The position numbers were made by a program, and so were the translations under genes. This document shows, one piece after another, positions 21,261-35,900 of a DNA stretch of 64,000 bases; the stretch's first letter is position 1; every line of letters begins with the position of its first letter. Origin of the DNA: Montifringilla adamsi (Eukaryota > Chordata > Aves > Passeriformes > Passeridae); contig JAGGNK010003335.1 of NCBI GenBank assembly GCA_017590115.1, positions 868,001 through 932,000 of the forward strand, given 5' to 3'. The notes under the pieces are model-generated. The model searched no databases. It worked only from the letters and a program-made list of their open reading frames with translations, and was not told the DNA's origin.

Positions 21261-21819
21261 AAGTTTTACTGAAAGTATTACCATTTGCTGTTACTGTGAA
21301 GGCTTTTGCTTTCATAAAAAACTCCCTAGTGGGTCTAAGACGAGTGTTTAAAGTTTCAATGCACATTATTAAACTTTCATATGAAAAGCTTTGACAAAAG
21401 AGAAACTGATTTTTAACAACTGCCTAGGTAGAAAAATTTTTAATCCAGATTGCAAGGAAGGTCAAATAGAAACCAAACCAACACACACAAAATACAATGC
21501 AACCTTGACAAATGGCAGTAATTTCTGATAAAATAATGTATTTCATAAGCTCTGGAGCACATGTCAAATTTGAAGTGATGAAAACTGCTAAATGCTGAAG
21601 GCCAAGAAAAGCCTGACCAGATCATGGTACAAAGACAGTAAAGCAAAAGCCAGACTTTGTCTTTAAAAGTTACAGAGCCAGTATTTGAGGTAAAGAGTGG
21701 TAGGTGGAAAAGAGTGCTAAGCAAATGGCCTTGCCTTAAAACATGCTCATGAAATAGGAAGTGTAAACCCTGAGTTAAAATATATATTTGTGGCACGTAT
21801 TGTATGCCACAAATATAGT

Positions 21820-21940
21820 GACATAGTATATTTATGCCATAGTATAATAGGTGAAACCTGTTATAGTTAATAGGTGAAGTATAATGTTATAGTATATATG
21901 AAGTATAATGTTATACTATAATAGGCGAAACCTGTTTCCT
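21820..21940. repeat. AT-rich irregular tandem repeat
   Basis: GAAGTATAATGTTATA occurs twice, and CATAGTATAATAGGTGAAACCTGTT recurs as a near copy about 80 bases later. The units are partly palindromic (TATAGTATA, ATGTTATACTATAA). Confidence 0.8.
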
Positions 21941-23973
21941 TGAGTTTTCAGCCAGAAAACTTCAAGAAATTATGTTGCACACAATGTTATATAACACATA
22001 ATACAATTTTCTGAGACTGTTTTCGTAGTACCTGATTAAGAAAATATTAAAACCAAAAAGTTGCACCTACAGAATTAAAATCACTGCAGCCTTTCAGAGA
22101 AGAAATGTAATTAATTTAAAACAATAAATAGCATAAGGTTATGCTTTGTAGATAATCTGGAAGGCGTTCACTTGGTGATCTGGAAAGTTTTTTTTGTGTA
22201 GTAGTATGTATATAAAATATGTGTAATAGGTAGCTTTGAAGTGGTTCTGTAATGTAATATTAAAGGTAATTATATGGCCTGTTAAAGATTGGAATATTCA
22301 ATAACTGAAAACAAGTGCACATCTAATGCTAACACAGATGGAATTGGGTGCTGAAGCTGCTTTGGTATAAATATCTTTTATACAAAAATAAAGGTGTATT
22401 TCCTGCAGCTCATTCATATATAACACTTGTGCTGCTTAATTTTTTAGTAAAGTCAGGTGAAGAGGTGTGGAGCTGTTTAAAAGAGGAAAAGTAAATATCA
22501 ATTAAGTTCTGGTGGGATAATTTGAACAATTAATCATGAATGCTATTTTTAGTGGAACTTGGGGAGATTCACAAATATTTTTGCTTTCTTCATAGTCCAA
22601 ATATCATGGAAAGGGAGAGCTACTGGTGAAAGCCTGGCATGTAAGCTTTGAGACACTGGAATTGGGAGGCACAACTGATCTTGCAGTGTTTTTTAAAGTG
22701 AAATTTGGATACATTCATTAGTTGAGTGGAAGAATTTCAAGAAGCATCTAGAAATTCCTTGTGATTCTGGATTTCCCAAGAGAAGTGATTTCTGATGCTA
22801 TCAAATATTTTCCCAGCTCATCAAAAACCACTGAAATGACACAGACTTGACAGCAATTGTGAACCTTTACTTGTCACAAGCAGCTGTCCAGAGCCAAAGA
22901 ACTGTGTCTACTTCAAGCTCTCAGGGACATTCACATCTGCTTCTCTACAACCTTTCTCACCAGATGCCATTTAAAAAGATTTTGTTCATCCACCCAGGGA
23001 AAGTAAATTTATAAAGCAAGGAATTGTGAAATTGTCTCCAGATCGTAAGAAAGCAGTAAATCCAGTTTGTCTTTTGGAAAGCACTGAGCTGTTTTGACTG
23101 AGATGTCATTGCTTAACAACTCTGTTTTTACAGATATTTCACCACTCCTCTTTTATCTTCATAGATTTTTATAGCAGTAACATAATGCCTGAAATACTGC
23201 AGAGAGAAATAAGGGAGTGTGCTAATGCCACTAAGTCAAGTTTATAATTTGCTACACTGTAAGTTAGCCATTCTTAATTTAAATGAATTTAATACCATCA
23301 ACTGTAATGGTCAGAGACATGATGCAGATATTACAGCTTCTATTAGCTGCTTCTATTGTAATTATCCACACTATTTTTCATTAGCCAGCTTGCATACATT
23401 ACTACGTGAAATGCCCTGTAAACAGTAGAGGTACAGAAATGAGAACTGAACAAAATAATTTAATCCTGCTCAGGGAAATGGTATTATCATTTTGAAATCC
23501 AGGTTTGATTATTTTTGTTGCTTTATCAGAAAATTTCTTTGTGATTAACTTGTGATATGGCTAGGAGGAGGCACACCAAAACATCCTGAAGCAATTCCTA
23601 TCTCAGCTGTTTGAATGGGCATTTTTTTGTAACTGAGGATTTTTTTGCAAATTCTTTATTTCATAAAGAAAGACATCACTCTTGCAACACTGTTCATACT
23701 CCATAAATATAACTGTGTTACAAATTCCACCTAACAGACTCTCAGTATTGCAGTCTCTGGAAGATGGAACTGGAGAGCAACAAGAGAGAAGCCACTAGAT
23801 GCCCTCGTTCCCACAATCAAAGTGTGCTCAGCAAAAGAAGGACACAGAACATGCTTGCCCTAAAAGGCTGGTGATTCAGCCCAAATGTGAGAATGACGAG
23901 TATCTAAGAGATGTCAGATAATTGATGCCACTGCCTTGAAAGCACATTGTGTCAGCTGCCCACCCAGGGATCC

Positions 23974-24423
23974 TATCGAAAACAGGGTGCCCCCGAAGTG
24001 AGGAATGATTGGCATCTGACTTGATTGAGAAGGCTGACATTGATTCAGTAGGCTGAAAAATTGCTTTATTAAACTATTCTATATTACACTAATACTATAT
24101 TAACTTACATACTAAAAGGATACTAAAAAGATACTATACAAAGATACATACTAAAGAAAAACCCATGACTGTCTCCAGAAAGGCAGGACACAGCTTTGAC
24201 CCAATAGGCCAATTAATATAAACAACCATCACCAGAATCCAATTACCAAATCGCTTCAGGTAAACAATCTTCCTAACACATTCCACATGGTCAAAAACCA
24301 CAGGAGCAGAGACTAGATATAAGAATTGTTTTCTTTTTCTCTGAGGTTCCTCGCTGCGATTCCCAGGAAATATCCTTGGGAAGTTGTGCCTGCCTGCTCT
24401 CTATGAAGAGAGCTGTGGCTACA
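23974..24423 (-). mobile_element. Solo LTR, ERVK-like, 450 bp
   Basis: On the minus strand it starts TGTAGCCACAGCTCTC and passes the blocks CCTCAGAGAAAAAGAAAACA, TTTTTGACCATGTGGAATGT, ATTGGATTCTGGTGATGG and GTCAAAGCTGTGTCCTG. It then has AGTAT-rich sequence, a polyadenylation AATAAA (24066-24071) and GGGGGCACCCTGTTTTCGATA. This layout is typical of songbird ERVK LTRs as I recall them. Flanks are GGATCC and GGATGC, a 6-bp target duplication with one mismatch, the length expected for ERVK. The last dinucleotide is TA instead of CA, consistent with C-to-T decay. No internal genes remain. Confidence 0.8.
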
Positions 24424-24991
24424 GGATGCTGTGGTCCCAGGGGAAGCTGTAGCAGGGGGAGGCAATACAAGCACTCCCAGAGGCTGCTCCCATTCTGTAC
24501 TGGCAGTGATTGTCCCTCCCAGTGTCACCCTCAGGAGGGGATTCAGACATATCCAAACAACTCCGAATAAAGCCTTTTCCCTTCTGCTGATGACAGTAAC
24601 AGCTGAGAGGGCTGGGCCTCCTGTTAATGAAGTTCACCAGTCTTCAACTCCAGCCTGTGCATTTACCTTGTGGAAAACCTCATGTCTGCACGTCCTGGCT
24701 GTGCCTGCACAAAACCCACCAGGTGCACACCTGCATGAGCTGCCATGCTGCACCTGCAGACATGGAAAAGTTGCTTTATGTTCTAAATCAAATAAGCAAA
24801 CTGAAATACTGGAGTATGTTCAGATTCTTTTAGCAGAAGGGAGAATGTATGAAATCAGTTATTTCAACTGGAATTTAACAGTTTTCCATCTAGGAGCAAG
24901 ACTACTCTAAAATAGCTATGACAGAAGTTAATCAGTTACTAAATGTGATCATTTTGTGGCAGCTACTGAGCCTCAAAGACTAAGACCTGTC

Positions 24992-25133
24992 ACTGTCCCT
25001 GGAGGGATTTAACAGACATATAGATGTGGCACTTGGGGACACGGATTAGTGGCGGCCTTGGCAGTGCTGGGGGAATCGTTTGACTTGATGATCTTAGAAT
25101 TTTTTCCTTTCTTAACAATTCTATGATTCTATG
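24992..25133 (+). mobile_element. CR1 LINE 3' terminus
   Basis: TGTCCCTGGAGGGATTTAAC, GATGTGGCACTTGGGGACAC, GGCAGTGCTGGGGGAATCG and GACTTGATGATCTTAGA end in ATTCTATGATTCTATG, the diagnostic CR1 3' octamer repeat, in sense orientation. Confidence 0.92.
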
Positions 25134-28100
25134 TTCTCAAAACTGGGAATCAGGCCCTTCTCACTGTTCTTCAGCAAACTTGGTTAATAGCTAAGAAAGT
25201 CAATAAAAAATAATGCCAAAATTATGGTTCTTTTCAGGGTCTGTCCTGTTCAGATAAATTTTACATATATACCATTGCTTTCATTTTTTATCTGATAAAA
25301 ATAATTTCAAACATGCAATGAAACTGTATGAGAAAAAGTAACCCAAAACTCCTCAAAAAGACAAAAATGAGAATTTGGAAGACAGTTCCAGGAACAGGTC
25401 TGACAGTTGATAATTTCTCTTGTCAACTCTAAATGGGTGAAACCTCTTATGACATTACTAGATTTCTTTGGAACCACAGAGGAATAATTTTATGACAAAT
25501 TAGGCACATTTAAATGTAGCAAAATGTCTATGGTTATACATAATCCCAATTTCTGTGCATTCTGATATATTAGCAGTGACATTTACCAGAGAAATATTTC
25601 ACAACCCTTTTTTATTGTGCTCATTTTTCAACAAGTTTGGAAGCTGGATAAATCATGGAAAGGCTCTGTGTGATTTGGTTACCAGACTGATGCTGCAGAC
25701 ACACTGGAACAGCACACAGCACAAAAAATGGGAGTTGCTTCCCTTTCCCACAAATAACACAGGAACTGGATTTAGCAGTAAATGAAGGAAGTCAGTCCTA
25801 ACATTTTCAAACGGCCTGGATAAGAAATAGCACCATGTGTGAATTTCATGAAGTGCAATGTGGCTGTCAAGAGTTAATAAGAGCTGACAGTGTATTTTCC
25901 TTAACAATCCAGGCATCTTTTCAGTGTCCTAGCCTCCCTGTTTTCCTGCACATGAGGCACCTGTGATCCCTCCAGCAGGGTGAGAAACAGATTCCAGATG
26001 TCACCATGTACAAGGTAAGGCATGTTTGCCATGCCAACTGCCCCTTTCTGTGCCTTTTGACAGCTCTGTGCTGACACCACTAAACTCACAAAAGGTGTTT
26101 TCTGCTGAAGGCACTACACAGCTGACATCAATAAAAGGTTAAATAAAAACTTTTCCTTCAGTTTCAAATCTAGAGCTAATTAATATTTACACACTGTACC
26201 TTCTACCGTCATCACAGATAGCCTAAAATCCAGACTGTCTGGACCCCGTGCAGAATTGCATATTATAGAAATGTTTGCAATCAAAATATCCTAGTCCAGC
26301 CCAGCAGATGCTTTAATTGCCCCTCAGCACCAGACAAGATAATTTCCTGGACTTCTATAAAGTTACATTGTGAGGCTTTCTCCCCTGACATCTCAGGTGT
26401 ACTTTCTGGAAGTGTGGCAAAATACTGAAATAAAAGGGTGCTCTGTTTGCTGTATTTTGCAGCCAGGCAAGACTTGCTTCCCAAAATTAGTGTACTCAGT
26501 TCCAACCCTGAGCAGCAGCAGGCATGAACACCCTGACAGGGGCAGTCAGCTTTGCTGAGAGCACATCCCAAAGCAATGGATGTGGAGCAGTGCACCCCAA
26601 ACGTTTGCAGATGCAGGCACTCTGATGTGGCTGCAAGGACTGAAATGACCTGGCCAAAGTTACCCCCTTTTCTGCTTGGCTCCCACTGAAGGTGCAGAAA
26701 TATCCCTGCAGCAACGAGCTGTGGGCTCAGCCAGAGACAACACATTTACAAAGCACCAGATTAGGCTCTGTACACACTGAGAAAATAAAAGTGGCCCATT
26801 GAAAGTGGAGCTTTACAAGCTAATTTAATAGGTTGTTTTTGTTCCTACCTTCCTCAGGAACCTGAGGAATTTGATGTAGAACAGTTGGTTTAACTTTGGA
26901 GAATTCATGCACATTCACAGATAACATTACTTGACAGGTATTACACCAGTTTCCTAATCCATTCCCACTATTCCTCTGCACAGTCCTCAGAAGGAATGAA
27001 ATAAAGCAGGATTATTTCTTAAGGCTTAATACTGCTTAATATATCTTTTGACATGCTTAATATATCTGGGACATGTAAATCACTATAAATTTCCTTCCAA
27101 AGTTAAATGAGATACACTGAAATTAAGAAACAGGGAAATGGTAAAAATGTTCTGATATCAATTGCCAATTTATGCATAATAGTGCAGGATTTTGTTGCTG
27201 ACCATTGTAAGAGATAGCTCTAAATAAGGAACCTATGAAATTGAAAACTTCTTTACCTGTGTAAATATTCACCCTTTCTGAGTGCACTTGTCTCAATATT
27301 TTATTCACAAAACCCCACTTGTAATTGTCTTTTGAATTAACATTCCTTGAAGATATTCACTTTGAATTTACACTCTTGCAATGGAGATGATAAGAAAAAT
27401 GAGCAGCTACAAAATAAACTGTTCACTGCTGGTCAGGCTCCTTGTTCATGGTTGTAATGAAACTGCAGGTTTTTGTAACAGAACTGCAGAGGTTACTGTC
27501 TCAGAAAGAGACCTAGGGGGACCCTAAGGAGCTGTCTCTGAACTAAATCCATGAGAGCACAAAAATGTTATTCAATCAGAAGCACAAAATTTTTCTTAGT
27601 GAAGATTTGAATGCAGCCAAAAGTTTGGCCTTGAAGGGTTAAAGCACAGTGTTATTTCAGCAACTGAACAGTAAAAATCTGTGTGTGGCTCTAAAATCAA
27701 GCAAGGAAGAGAGAGAATAAGATCAAAGAATGAAATAATGACTTTGGTCTGGTACATATCCCCCTCAGTAATTTACGTAAGTGGCTTTTACACCTTATCA
27801 TCTGATCATAACTTGGGGTCTTTGGTATCTTGGTTGATACCAACAACTGATCACTGAACATTAGGATCATTTTGGTGTTGCTGCTCTCTTCTCATCCTGA
27901 CCCCACCTTAGCATTTAAAGGAAGCAATGGGTTCCACTGAAAGTCATGATAGCATTTATTTTCTGGAGAAATGATGACATTTTACTGCCCAAGATTTTTA
28001 TGACACCTAGGTTATATTGCTTCTGTGCCTGCTTTTTATAGCTTTCTCCTCTAGCAAGAACTTGCGGTGCAAATGTGTAAGAAATGTTTCTAAAGAATCA

Positions 28101-29769
28101 CAAAGAGAGGAATCTGGAAGTGTAAAATCCTGACTCTGACTTACTTTAATCATCATATCAGGGGAACGTGTATTGTGTACAAGTAACAAGTCCTAACCTC
28201 TCTTACAAATCAACATTTGGTGAAGCAAAAATTTATCAGTTCTCTGATATTTAGAGTTTTATAAGCTACTCATTGGGTCTCCTCTCAGGAAGGCCATCTT
28301 TTAACTGTTGCAAGTTCGGTTTTGATTACTGTACCACTGAAAAATATATGTATGCAGTCATTCCAAAATAAGAAGGTCAAAATACTTGACCAAAATGATT
28401 CATGTAAAATTGTTTTATTACCTTTTTCTTACCAGTTTTTCTGACACAAAGGCTGTTGAACATTACTGGGCAGCCTGGCCTCGGTCACTTTTTGAAAAAG
28501 CTGCCAGAAGCAACTTTCATGTCATTGTTCATTAACACTGATCACATTAGCAAGGATTTATTGGCAACTGCTGGTAATAAAATACATTTTAAATGCTTTG
28601 GGTGTAGAGTCTGCTGTGCCTAACCATGCTGGCATTGCTCACTTTTGAAAAGTGTTGCATGATTTACCACTTAGCTCAGGCACTCTTATTTGATTAAATC
28701 CCTCTTTCCTTGCTGCTGGGAAGCAGAATTGGCAGCAACAAAGCATCTTTAATATTCTGTGTAGCACACCTCTAGAGGTCTTTGAATACATAAGTTCAAA
28801 TTTTGGTTTAAAAGCTCCCTAAATTTGATTTTACTTGGCTGCAAATAGGTAACATGAAAATGAGCAAGTAAAATATTACAGCTGATGCAGAAAAAAATTT
28901 AAATTTCCACCCACTAAAGCACTTCAGTCTAAGGTGAAGCTCAGTTGTGAGTCACTGGAGCATTCCCACCTTGTTTCTGTAGCGCTGCCCGATTAATGAG
29001 TCTGTCACAGGTAACCCTGGGGCTATGGGATAGAGCAGCTGGGAAGTGACATAAAGTCACTTTAAATAGAACTCTGTACACCTGACAGATAGCTAACATT
29101 TTTGGACAGTGCAAACAGTCGTGATGTGAAGGACAACCTGGTTAACAGGCCTAGGAACAAGCCATTCAATTTCTTTCAGAAGGAATCAAATCTGAGTAAC
29201 ATCTGATTATTAACAAATTAGCAGTTCCAGTGCTTCTGTTGGTTTGTCTGAGCTTTGATGGTGTCACCAGTAAATGGAAGCACTTTGGACTAGATTGTTT
29301 AAGTGTTTACTGGACTGCATGCACTCCAACACTTTCACAGGGATAGCTGTACAAGCAGTGAGATTTTGGTCTTTTCCAAGACTAGGAAGGGAAAAAGAAA
29401 AGCTTTGGTCATTAAAATGACAGATTTCCCAAGCAGGCAGAACAATGAAAAGCAAGGCACATTTCATAACAACCCATATGCAAACAAAACACTTTGTCTC
29501 AAAAATTGGTGACTACTGAAGCCAATGTGTGGATATTTTTTCCCAATTGGAGTGCAAGGAGAGCAACACCACTGACCTTAAGAAACTTCGAGGTGGAGCA
29601 GGGTTGTTAGCAGGAACATACCAGTAAAATGCTGCTGAGGAGCTGAAGTCTTATCTCACATTTCCTCCACCTTATATTACCTCCAGGATTGTGGTTATAC
29701 AATAGTCAGACCTAGGCTACTGATTGTATTTTTTTCCAGATTAACACTCTCTTCAGAACTTAGAGTGAG
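25134..29769. other. Intergenic, no supported gene
   Basis: No exon chain, RNA gene or clear repeat is visible. The longest frame here (154 codons, minus, 26745-26281) has no recognisable domain, and stops close the flanking frames. Confidence 0.55.
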
Positions 29770-29975
29770 TCACAGAATGGTTTGGGTTGGAAGGGACCTT
29801 AAAGATCATCTTGTTCCACTCCCCTGCCATGGGCAGGGACACCTTCCACTGTCCCAGGGTGCTCTAAGTCCTGTCCAACCTGGCCTTGGGTAGTTCCAGG
29901 GATCCAGGGGCAGCCACAGCTTCTCTGGGCAACCTGAGCCAGGGCCTTACCACCCTCACAGGGAAAAATTTATTC
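29770..29975 (-). mobile_element. CR1 LINE 3' fragment
   Basis: CACAGAATGGTTTGGGTTGG, AAGGGACCTTAAAGATCATC, CCTGCCATGGGCAGGGACAC, AAGTCCTGTCCAACCTGGCC and ACCACCCTCACAGGGAAAAA form the reverse complement of a CR1 3' end. It is the least diverged antisense CR1 in the window. Confidence 0.92.
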
Positions 29976-32900
29976 CTCAAACTTCACAAATTTCTGGAAA
30001 ATATGGTTATTTTATTTTTCTGCTACAATTTCTTCCTTTCCTTATGGTGTTTCCTGGTTAGTTTTCCTGTGGTTTTTGTAAGAATATTTGTAAGGAAGCA
30101 CTAGATAAGGACTTATTTCTCAGTCTTATTTAATGAATTTGAGAATTTGGGGTTTGCTCTGAAAAATAAATGAGTATTTTAAACTAACCAGAGCAGAACT
30201 TCAGTAGTTACACACAGCAAAATTCAGAGATACTTGCCCAGACATTTGGGAAACGAATCACAACTTTACTTCTTCAAGCATTTAAAATATTGGAATTTTT
30301 CTAACTGTTTTGCTTTTGCAACGAGGAAGATGCAATAATTCAACAACTGTCCTCTTGCCTCTGCCAGTCTGAGCAGATTGTTTAGGGCCAGGCAGTTGTG
30401 TGACCCTTTGCAATGACAATGCAGAAGCAGTGTCAGACAGTTTCTTTGACACAGCTTCTAACACAGCTCTAACACACCTGGCTGTAGAGCTCTCCCTTCC
30501 CCACTGTGACTTTGCCGTGGTGATGAAATACCACCAGGACATAGCCAGCTGGATTCCATAAGATTTCTTCGCTGCCTACTCTGCCAACACTTTGACAAGC
30601 TGGGATAGGAAAAAAGGCCATGTCTTGGATGGATATAATTTCTTCTTCAAATGTCATTATGGTTCGTTTCCTTCTGCTGTAACCTTGTGGTGTGGTGACA
30701 GGTGAAGTGACAACAGCGCAAAATTGGAGGACTGCAAGAGGCAGTTGCTTTTAAATCTTTTCAAATAGTCACAATTTCATAGGGCTCAGCCTATAAGAGA
30801 CTGGGTGAGGAAGCAGAAGACTGTGGCTGCTTCATAAAAGAGAAAAGAAAATATTTATGAGATCTTAGTTTTCTTTCTCTCTTTTCCATTCTTAGCATTA
30901 TGGAAGGCTTACCCTGGATTTCTGACACCCTCACAATTTGGGATGTTCACATAAGGAATTTCTATTCTCTGTAGTAGGAACCTTCCATACTCTGCACTTA
31001 GGAAGTTTTCCATGGCTCCAAGGTTACAGCAGCCTTTGCAGGCTGATTTCTGAGGTGTGTTCTGATCCAGGGTGCACTGCAGAAGTACCATCACAAACCA
31101 GTTTAAGGGGATGCTGGTAATGTGATTAAGGGACAGTAAGTGGGTGGCTGTTACATTGATTTTTCTTCAACCATTTCAATTTCAAGGAACACATGAAAGA
31201 GAATGCTAATTTTGTTGTTGCTGTCATTTACTTTTATAACTCTCTGTACTACACAAACTCAAAGGAATGAAAATGTGCAGTAGACTTTTCTCATGCTCAA
31301 CTCTACCAAATCCCAGAGGATGTTTAAAAGAAGACTTCAAAAATTGCAGGGGGGGTATCTGTTGTTTCTCAACTATTTCTTCATCTCATATGCTCAGAGA
31401 CATAACCTGATGTGAATTTGTGACACAGTTCAGTTTGGGAACTCTCACTCATCAGGATTTATCGTTGCAGCTCAGTTGCTACCTGTGCCTCCTCAGGAAG
31501 ACTGCAATTTTTTTTCATTGCAAATGGATTGCCTGGGATAAATACCTGACTCTTAGTTTGTCGGCAGGGAAGGTCAATAACAACCTTTATAGACTCTCTC
31601 CATAAAAGGTGACAATAAATAACAGTTTAACCTCTAATCTATATTAACAGACTACCTTTATTTATTGTTTGACTTGTGCAGAGACAGACACAGGTAATCC
31701 AAAAGGAGCAGTCACAATAGCATGTAATGACCTTCTTTTACAAGAATGAGCAAAACCCATTTCACTTCAGCATCATGCACGGGGCTATTTTGCAAAGAAA
31801 CACTGTGTGTTAGTTGTTGAAACTTTTTGATGCATTCCCCGAAACAAACTACACTATTCTGAATATTTTCTTCTCTGTGCAGTAAATAAAGTCTTTCATG
31901 TTGACAATGCTAATATTATATTTTAAAATATATTTGCATTTGTGTTTTTTGTCATTTTTTATTGCATTTTATAAATCCCAGAGCAAAGACCCACTAAGCT
32001 CACTGAGAAAGCCTCGTTTCTTGGGATAGCATCATGCAGTGACACAGGTGATCAGGTGGGATTTCAGTGGGGTGGTATTGGCTGGGTCTGTGGGGACCTT
32101 ATTTCAACCAGAAGCATGGGTAGGAGTTCAGAGTACAAGTCAGGAAGGTTAATTTTGAGCGGCTTTTAAAATGGAATGATTTCATATGAGTGATTTTCAA
32201 GGGTAAATATCCATAACGCAAAGTAATCTTAATATATTTTAGTCCAATTAGTGCATTAAACTATTAGATAATTGTGGGAAAGTTGGGAAGGTGAAGCAAG
32301 AAAATAATTTTATCAGTATTTATAATTCTGGGATATAACAAGGCCACTATGGCATTTGGGGGTAGAATAAGGAATTACTAGTAAACATTATTTTTAAATC
32401 ATGCACATATTGTGTTCTATCTAATAAATATTTTCTAATGTATGAAAAAATACATATAATTAAGTTGTTTTTACTTACATTTATGTTTCAGTAATGCACA
32501 AGACAAATAGTTGGAAAATGCTCTTCAGCCTTAAATCACGTACCTGGAAATAAGAAGGTAATTTTTAGTTATAGGAAAATATCTGCTTGCTATTTAATTT
32601 GTTCTTAAATTATATCCTCTTGGTTTAAGAAATCCTTAAAAGATTATTCAATTCATTTTTCAGTCTCTTTTTTCACTAAGTGAAAGAATCGATTTCTAGA
32701 TGATTTTTAAAGATTTTTTTTTCCTCCTCTTCCTACTTTATGAAGCCGTTTGTAATATCAAACGGCAAAGAACTCTCACATGAAGAAACTGAGGTGGCAG
32801 GTGAAGGATTATTAGAGTTGTAATTATGTGAGAGAGGTTTTTGAAAGCACTGAGTGTAACTGGATGTAAATTCTGGGACCGTTTGCCTCATCTTACTGTA

Positions 32901-35900
32901 GGAAATAAGAAAAGGAAGCCACAATACTTCTGACAACAGAAGATTTTAATTTATTTTTCAGTTACTGAAGGAGTTTGATACCAGTTCTGTAAATGCACAG
33001 AGCATGTTTTTTTGACTTATTTTGATTAATAATAAGAATTGCAACAGACCTGCTCAGCACTGTGGGAAAGGTCAGTTGCAATTTTTGAAAAGAAGGCCTT
33101 GGAAACACATTGGCTTCCAAAATAGAGTCATGCAAAACTGCCACTCTTATTTTCCTCCATTTTTTGCTTTGCACTTCAGCTTTCTGATTCTCCTGTGTTC
33201 ATTACGTGCAGTATTGTGTGGATCCATTCAAACAAATTCCATTACTTGGAACAATGAGGTTGAGCATGATTCAAATCCTGAATTAAATGCAAATCTAGCA
33301 GCAGAAAAATGGATTTAGTGGTATGATAGGATTTGCAATATAAATATATTGCATTAAATATAAAGCTCAATTAAATAAATTAATATTGTAAGGGCTGCTA
33401 TCCAAGCTAGCATTGTATCTGTGACTAATTAAATGTGTGCACTGTGAGAACAGTGTGGAGATCACACGCTCGTGCCTTTGGAAGCAACACACGATATACA
33501 TTTTTGCTTAATTTTGGACAAATGGTCAACCTCTGCAGAAGAGAGATGTCCTTTTTTCAGAGTCAGCAATGCTGGTTTTGATGCCACAAATATTTAACTT
33601 TGTGATTGAAATTGTGAAGACTTTCTCCAGAACACATTTACCACAGGATTATTGCATTATTTCTTTGAACTTCAAAACAGAAGAAGAACAGATTTCACAT
33701 CATATCAGCAGCCAGATAAGTACAATCTTAATTGCAATATCGATATGGAACAACTTTAAAGCTTTATGGCTGTATGGTCCTTTGTGCTAATGTGGATCAG
33801 TGTAACACACAAGGGAACTGGGCTACAAACCCAGGGCAATATTCCTACATTTCTGCTTGTTAATGTTGCAATTGCCCCTGCAGTTCTTAGTTGCATGGGG
33901 GAAAAAATGGTGCTGCTATTTTCCTATTTTTTTAATGGGGAAAGGGCTTTTTTGTTTGTTTTGTTTGCTTTTTTGAGAAATACTACTTTGTACATACACA
34001 AGGGAATTCAAATAATTAATTGATGTTTAGAAACATGGAAGACCATTGTGATTTCTTTTCATTGCAAGTAAATAAATCCCATAGATACAGAAAATGTACT
34101 CCTGAGGAAACAAATGTCCCATTTTCATTATGTCAAACAACTTTCTTGACAATTTGACAACATTTGCTGAACAAGATTTTGGCAATAGAATGCTTTAAAA
34201 GGCATTTTATAAGGCTATACAATTCAAACTATTTACTCTTAAGTGAAGTATTTGTAGCAACTAGGAAGTAAAGGAAGAGGAGGGAAATGTTTCTTCTGTA
34301 TGAATCCCTTTGTTTCACTGCTGACCAGGGGAAGTGAGTGCAGGCAGATCGGAATTGCTGGGATTGCACACAAACAGCACCTGCCTCCATTTGCCACAGC
34401 CATATGAGAATTGGAGACAAAAATATAATTGCTCAACATTTCCAGAATCCATAACAACAGGTCATGACTAAATACTGCTCTCCTCTAATTTAAACTCAAG
34501 GGGAGCCACATACTTGGATTTAAGTACAAATTCAAACATTTGAATTTAGCTTGCCTTTCTTCTAAGTAATTCTGTATTTTCTTTAATGCTTCTTCTCAAG
34601 TAGAAATAGATAGCGAAATTAAAACTGACTCATGGAGTCCTAGGGAAGGCAAGATTCTACTTGCAACACTTTAAAATTAATTGGAAAACTTCCTAAATAT
34701 CAGTTACATTTCCAAAAGTGCTGAAGAGCTCTGCTGTGGGATATAAAGGTAACTGTCTTGCTTTTAGCTCATCTGTCTTTCAGAGATATTTATCTGAAAC
34801 TTTGGACAAATTTGCAGATAGACAAAATACTGATAACTGTCCAGGATTAAGTATTGCAAAATTAGGCATGATTTTCTTTGAAGGTCATAAAAATGTTAAT
34901 GTTGCAGATAAATAATATGACCCGTTACTTTATTTGAAATTAATTATAATATTTAACATATTCAGCATACACCACTAGAAAAGGTTATCTGCTCTTTGGG
35001 TAGATGGGGTTCTCTTGTAACACAAAGAAATGCTAACAATGCTGATCCTAAAAAGAAATAGTTTCAAAAATGACACAATTGAAATTTGAAAATAAATGTG
35101 TTCAGGTTTCCACTTATATGCTGCAGTACTTCCTAATCATGCAACAGTGTCACTTCTGCACACAACAAGCCATCAACTATTTTTATTTTGACCTGAGCCT
35201 TCACACAAAGTATTAATTTACTTTGTAGCATAATGGAACCAGCTCTGCTGTCACCACAGAGAGCTGCTGTGCACTGCATCAGAAAGAGAGATGACAGAAA
35301 TTCCAGCAGTAGCAGAATTTAAATGTCTCGCCTGTAATTTTGTTCAGTAGCATCTTTGTACATCTGACATGTGAAATGTGTCTTTAGCTTTTGAGACAAC
35401 AAATGACATTTGGTTTTGCTAAGAAGGCTTAGCAAGGGAAAGGCACATTCAAAATGTCACTTGTGTTACCACAGAGGTGTCCTCTGAAAATGAGCCTAAA
35501 TATCTATGGAATATTTTGATACTTAGAACTTTTTCCAAAAATACCATTAAACAATTCAAGTTTTTTCCTTCTGGAAATGCAGGCAAGTGTTCTGACCTAA
35601 TTTTACACATTTATTTCTCTACTATTTTTTTTACCCCAGTCCTCGCAATTCAGTGGACTTGGAAAATGCCAAAACATGAACTGACCTCTGAGAAGACAAT
35701 GAAGAGCACAGCAAAACCTGAGCACATTTCTATCCCATTTCATAGAGTACTAAGTCAAGTGCATTTTGAACTTCCAAAAGTTAAAACATCCTGTGGCATA
35801 GGAGAACCTATTTAAATATCAAAGACCAGTTTTGCTGAATTAAAAACATAAACATAGTTGTTTGGAGAGAATAAAAGGTATAATTTTTTCATATATCAAT

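Larger units (their letters stand above)
17609..23973. other. Intergenic, no supported gene
   Basis: The open frames here are short and look random in composition. The first few hundred bases should hold 5' exons or the promoter of the minus-strand gene, but no CpG island is visible. It contains two CR1 fragments (18511, 21163) and an AT-rich repeat (21820), listed separately. Confidence 0.6.

Noticed and set aside
24431..24910. 159-codon plus-strand open frame
   Set aside because: Begins right beside the solo LTR border, has no domain and no family resemblance; judged a chance frame.
26281..26745. 154-codon minus-strand open frame
   Set aside because: No domain, no exon context; chance frame.
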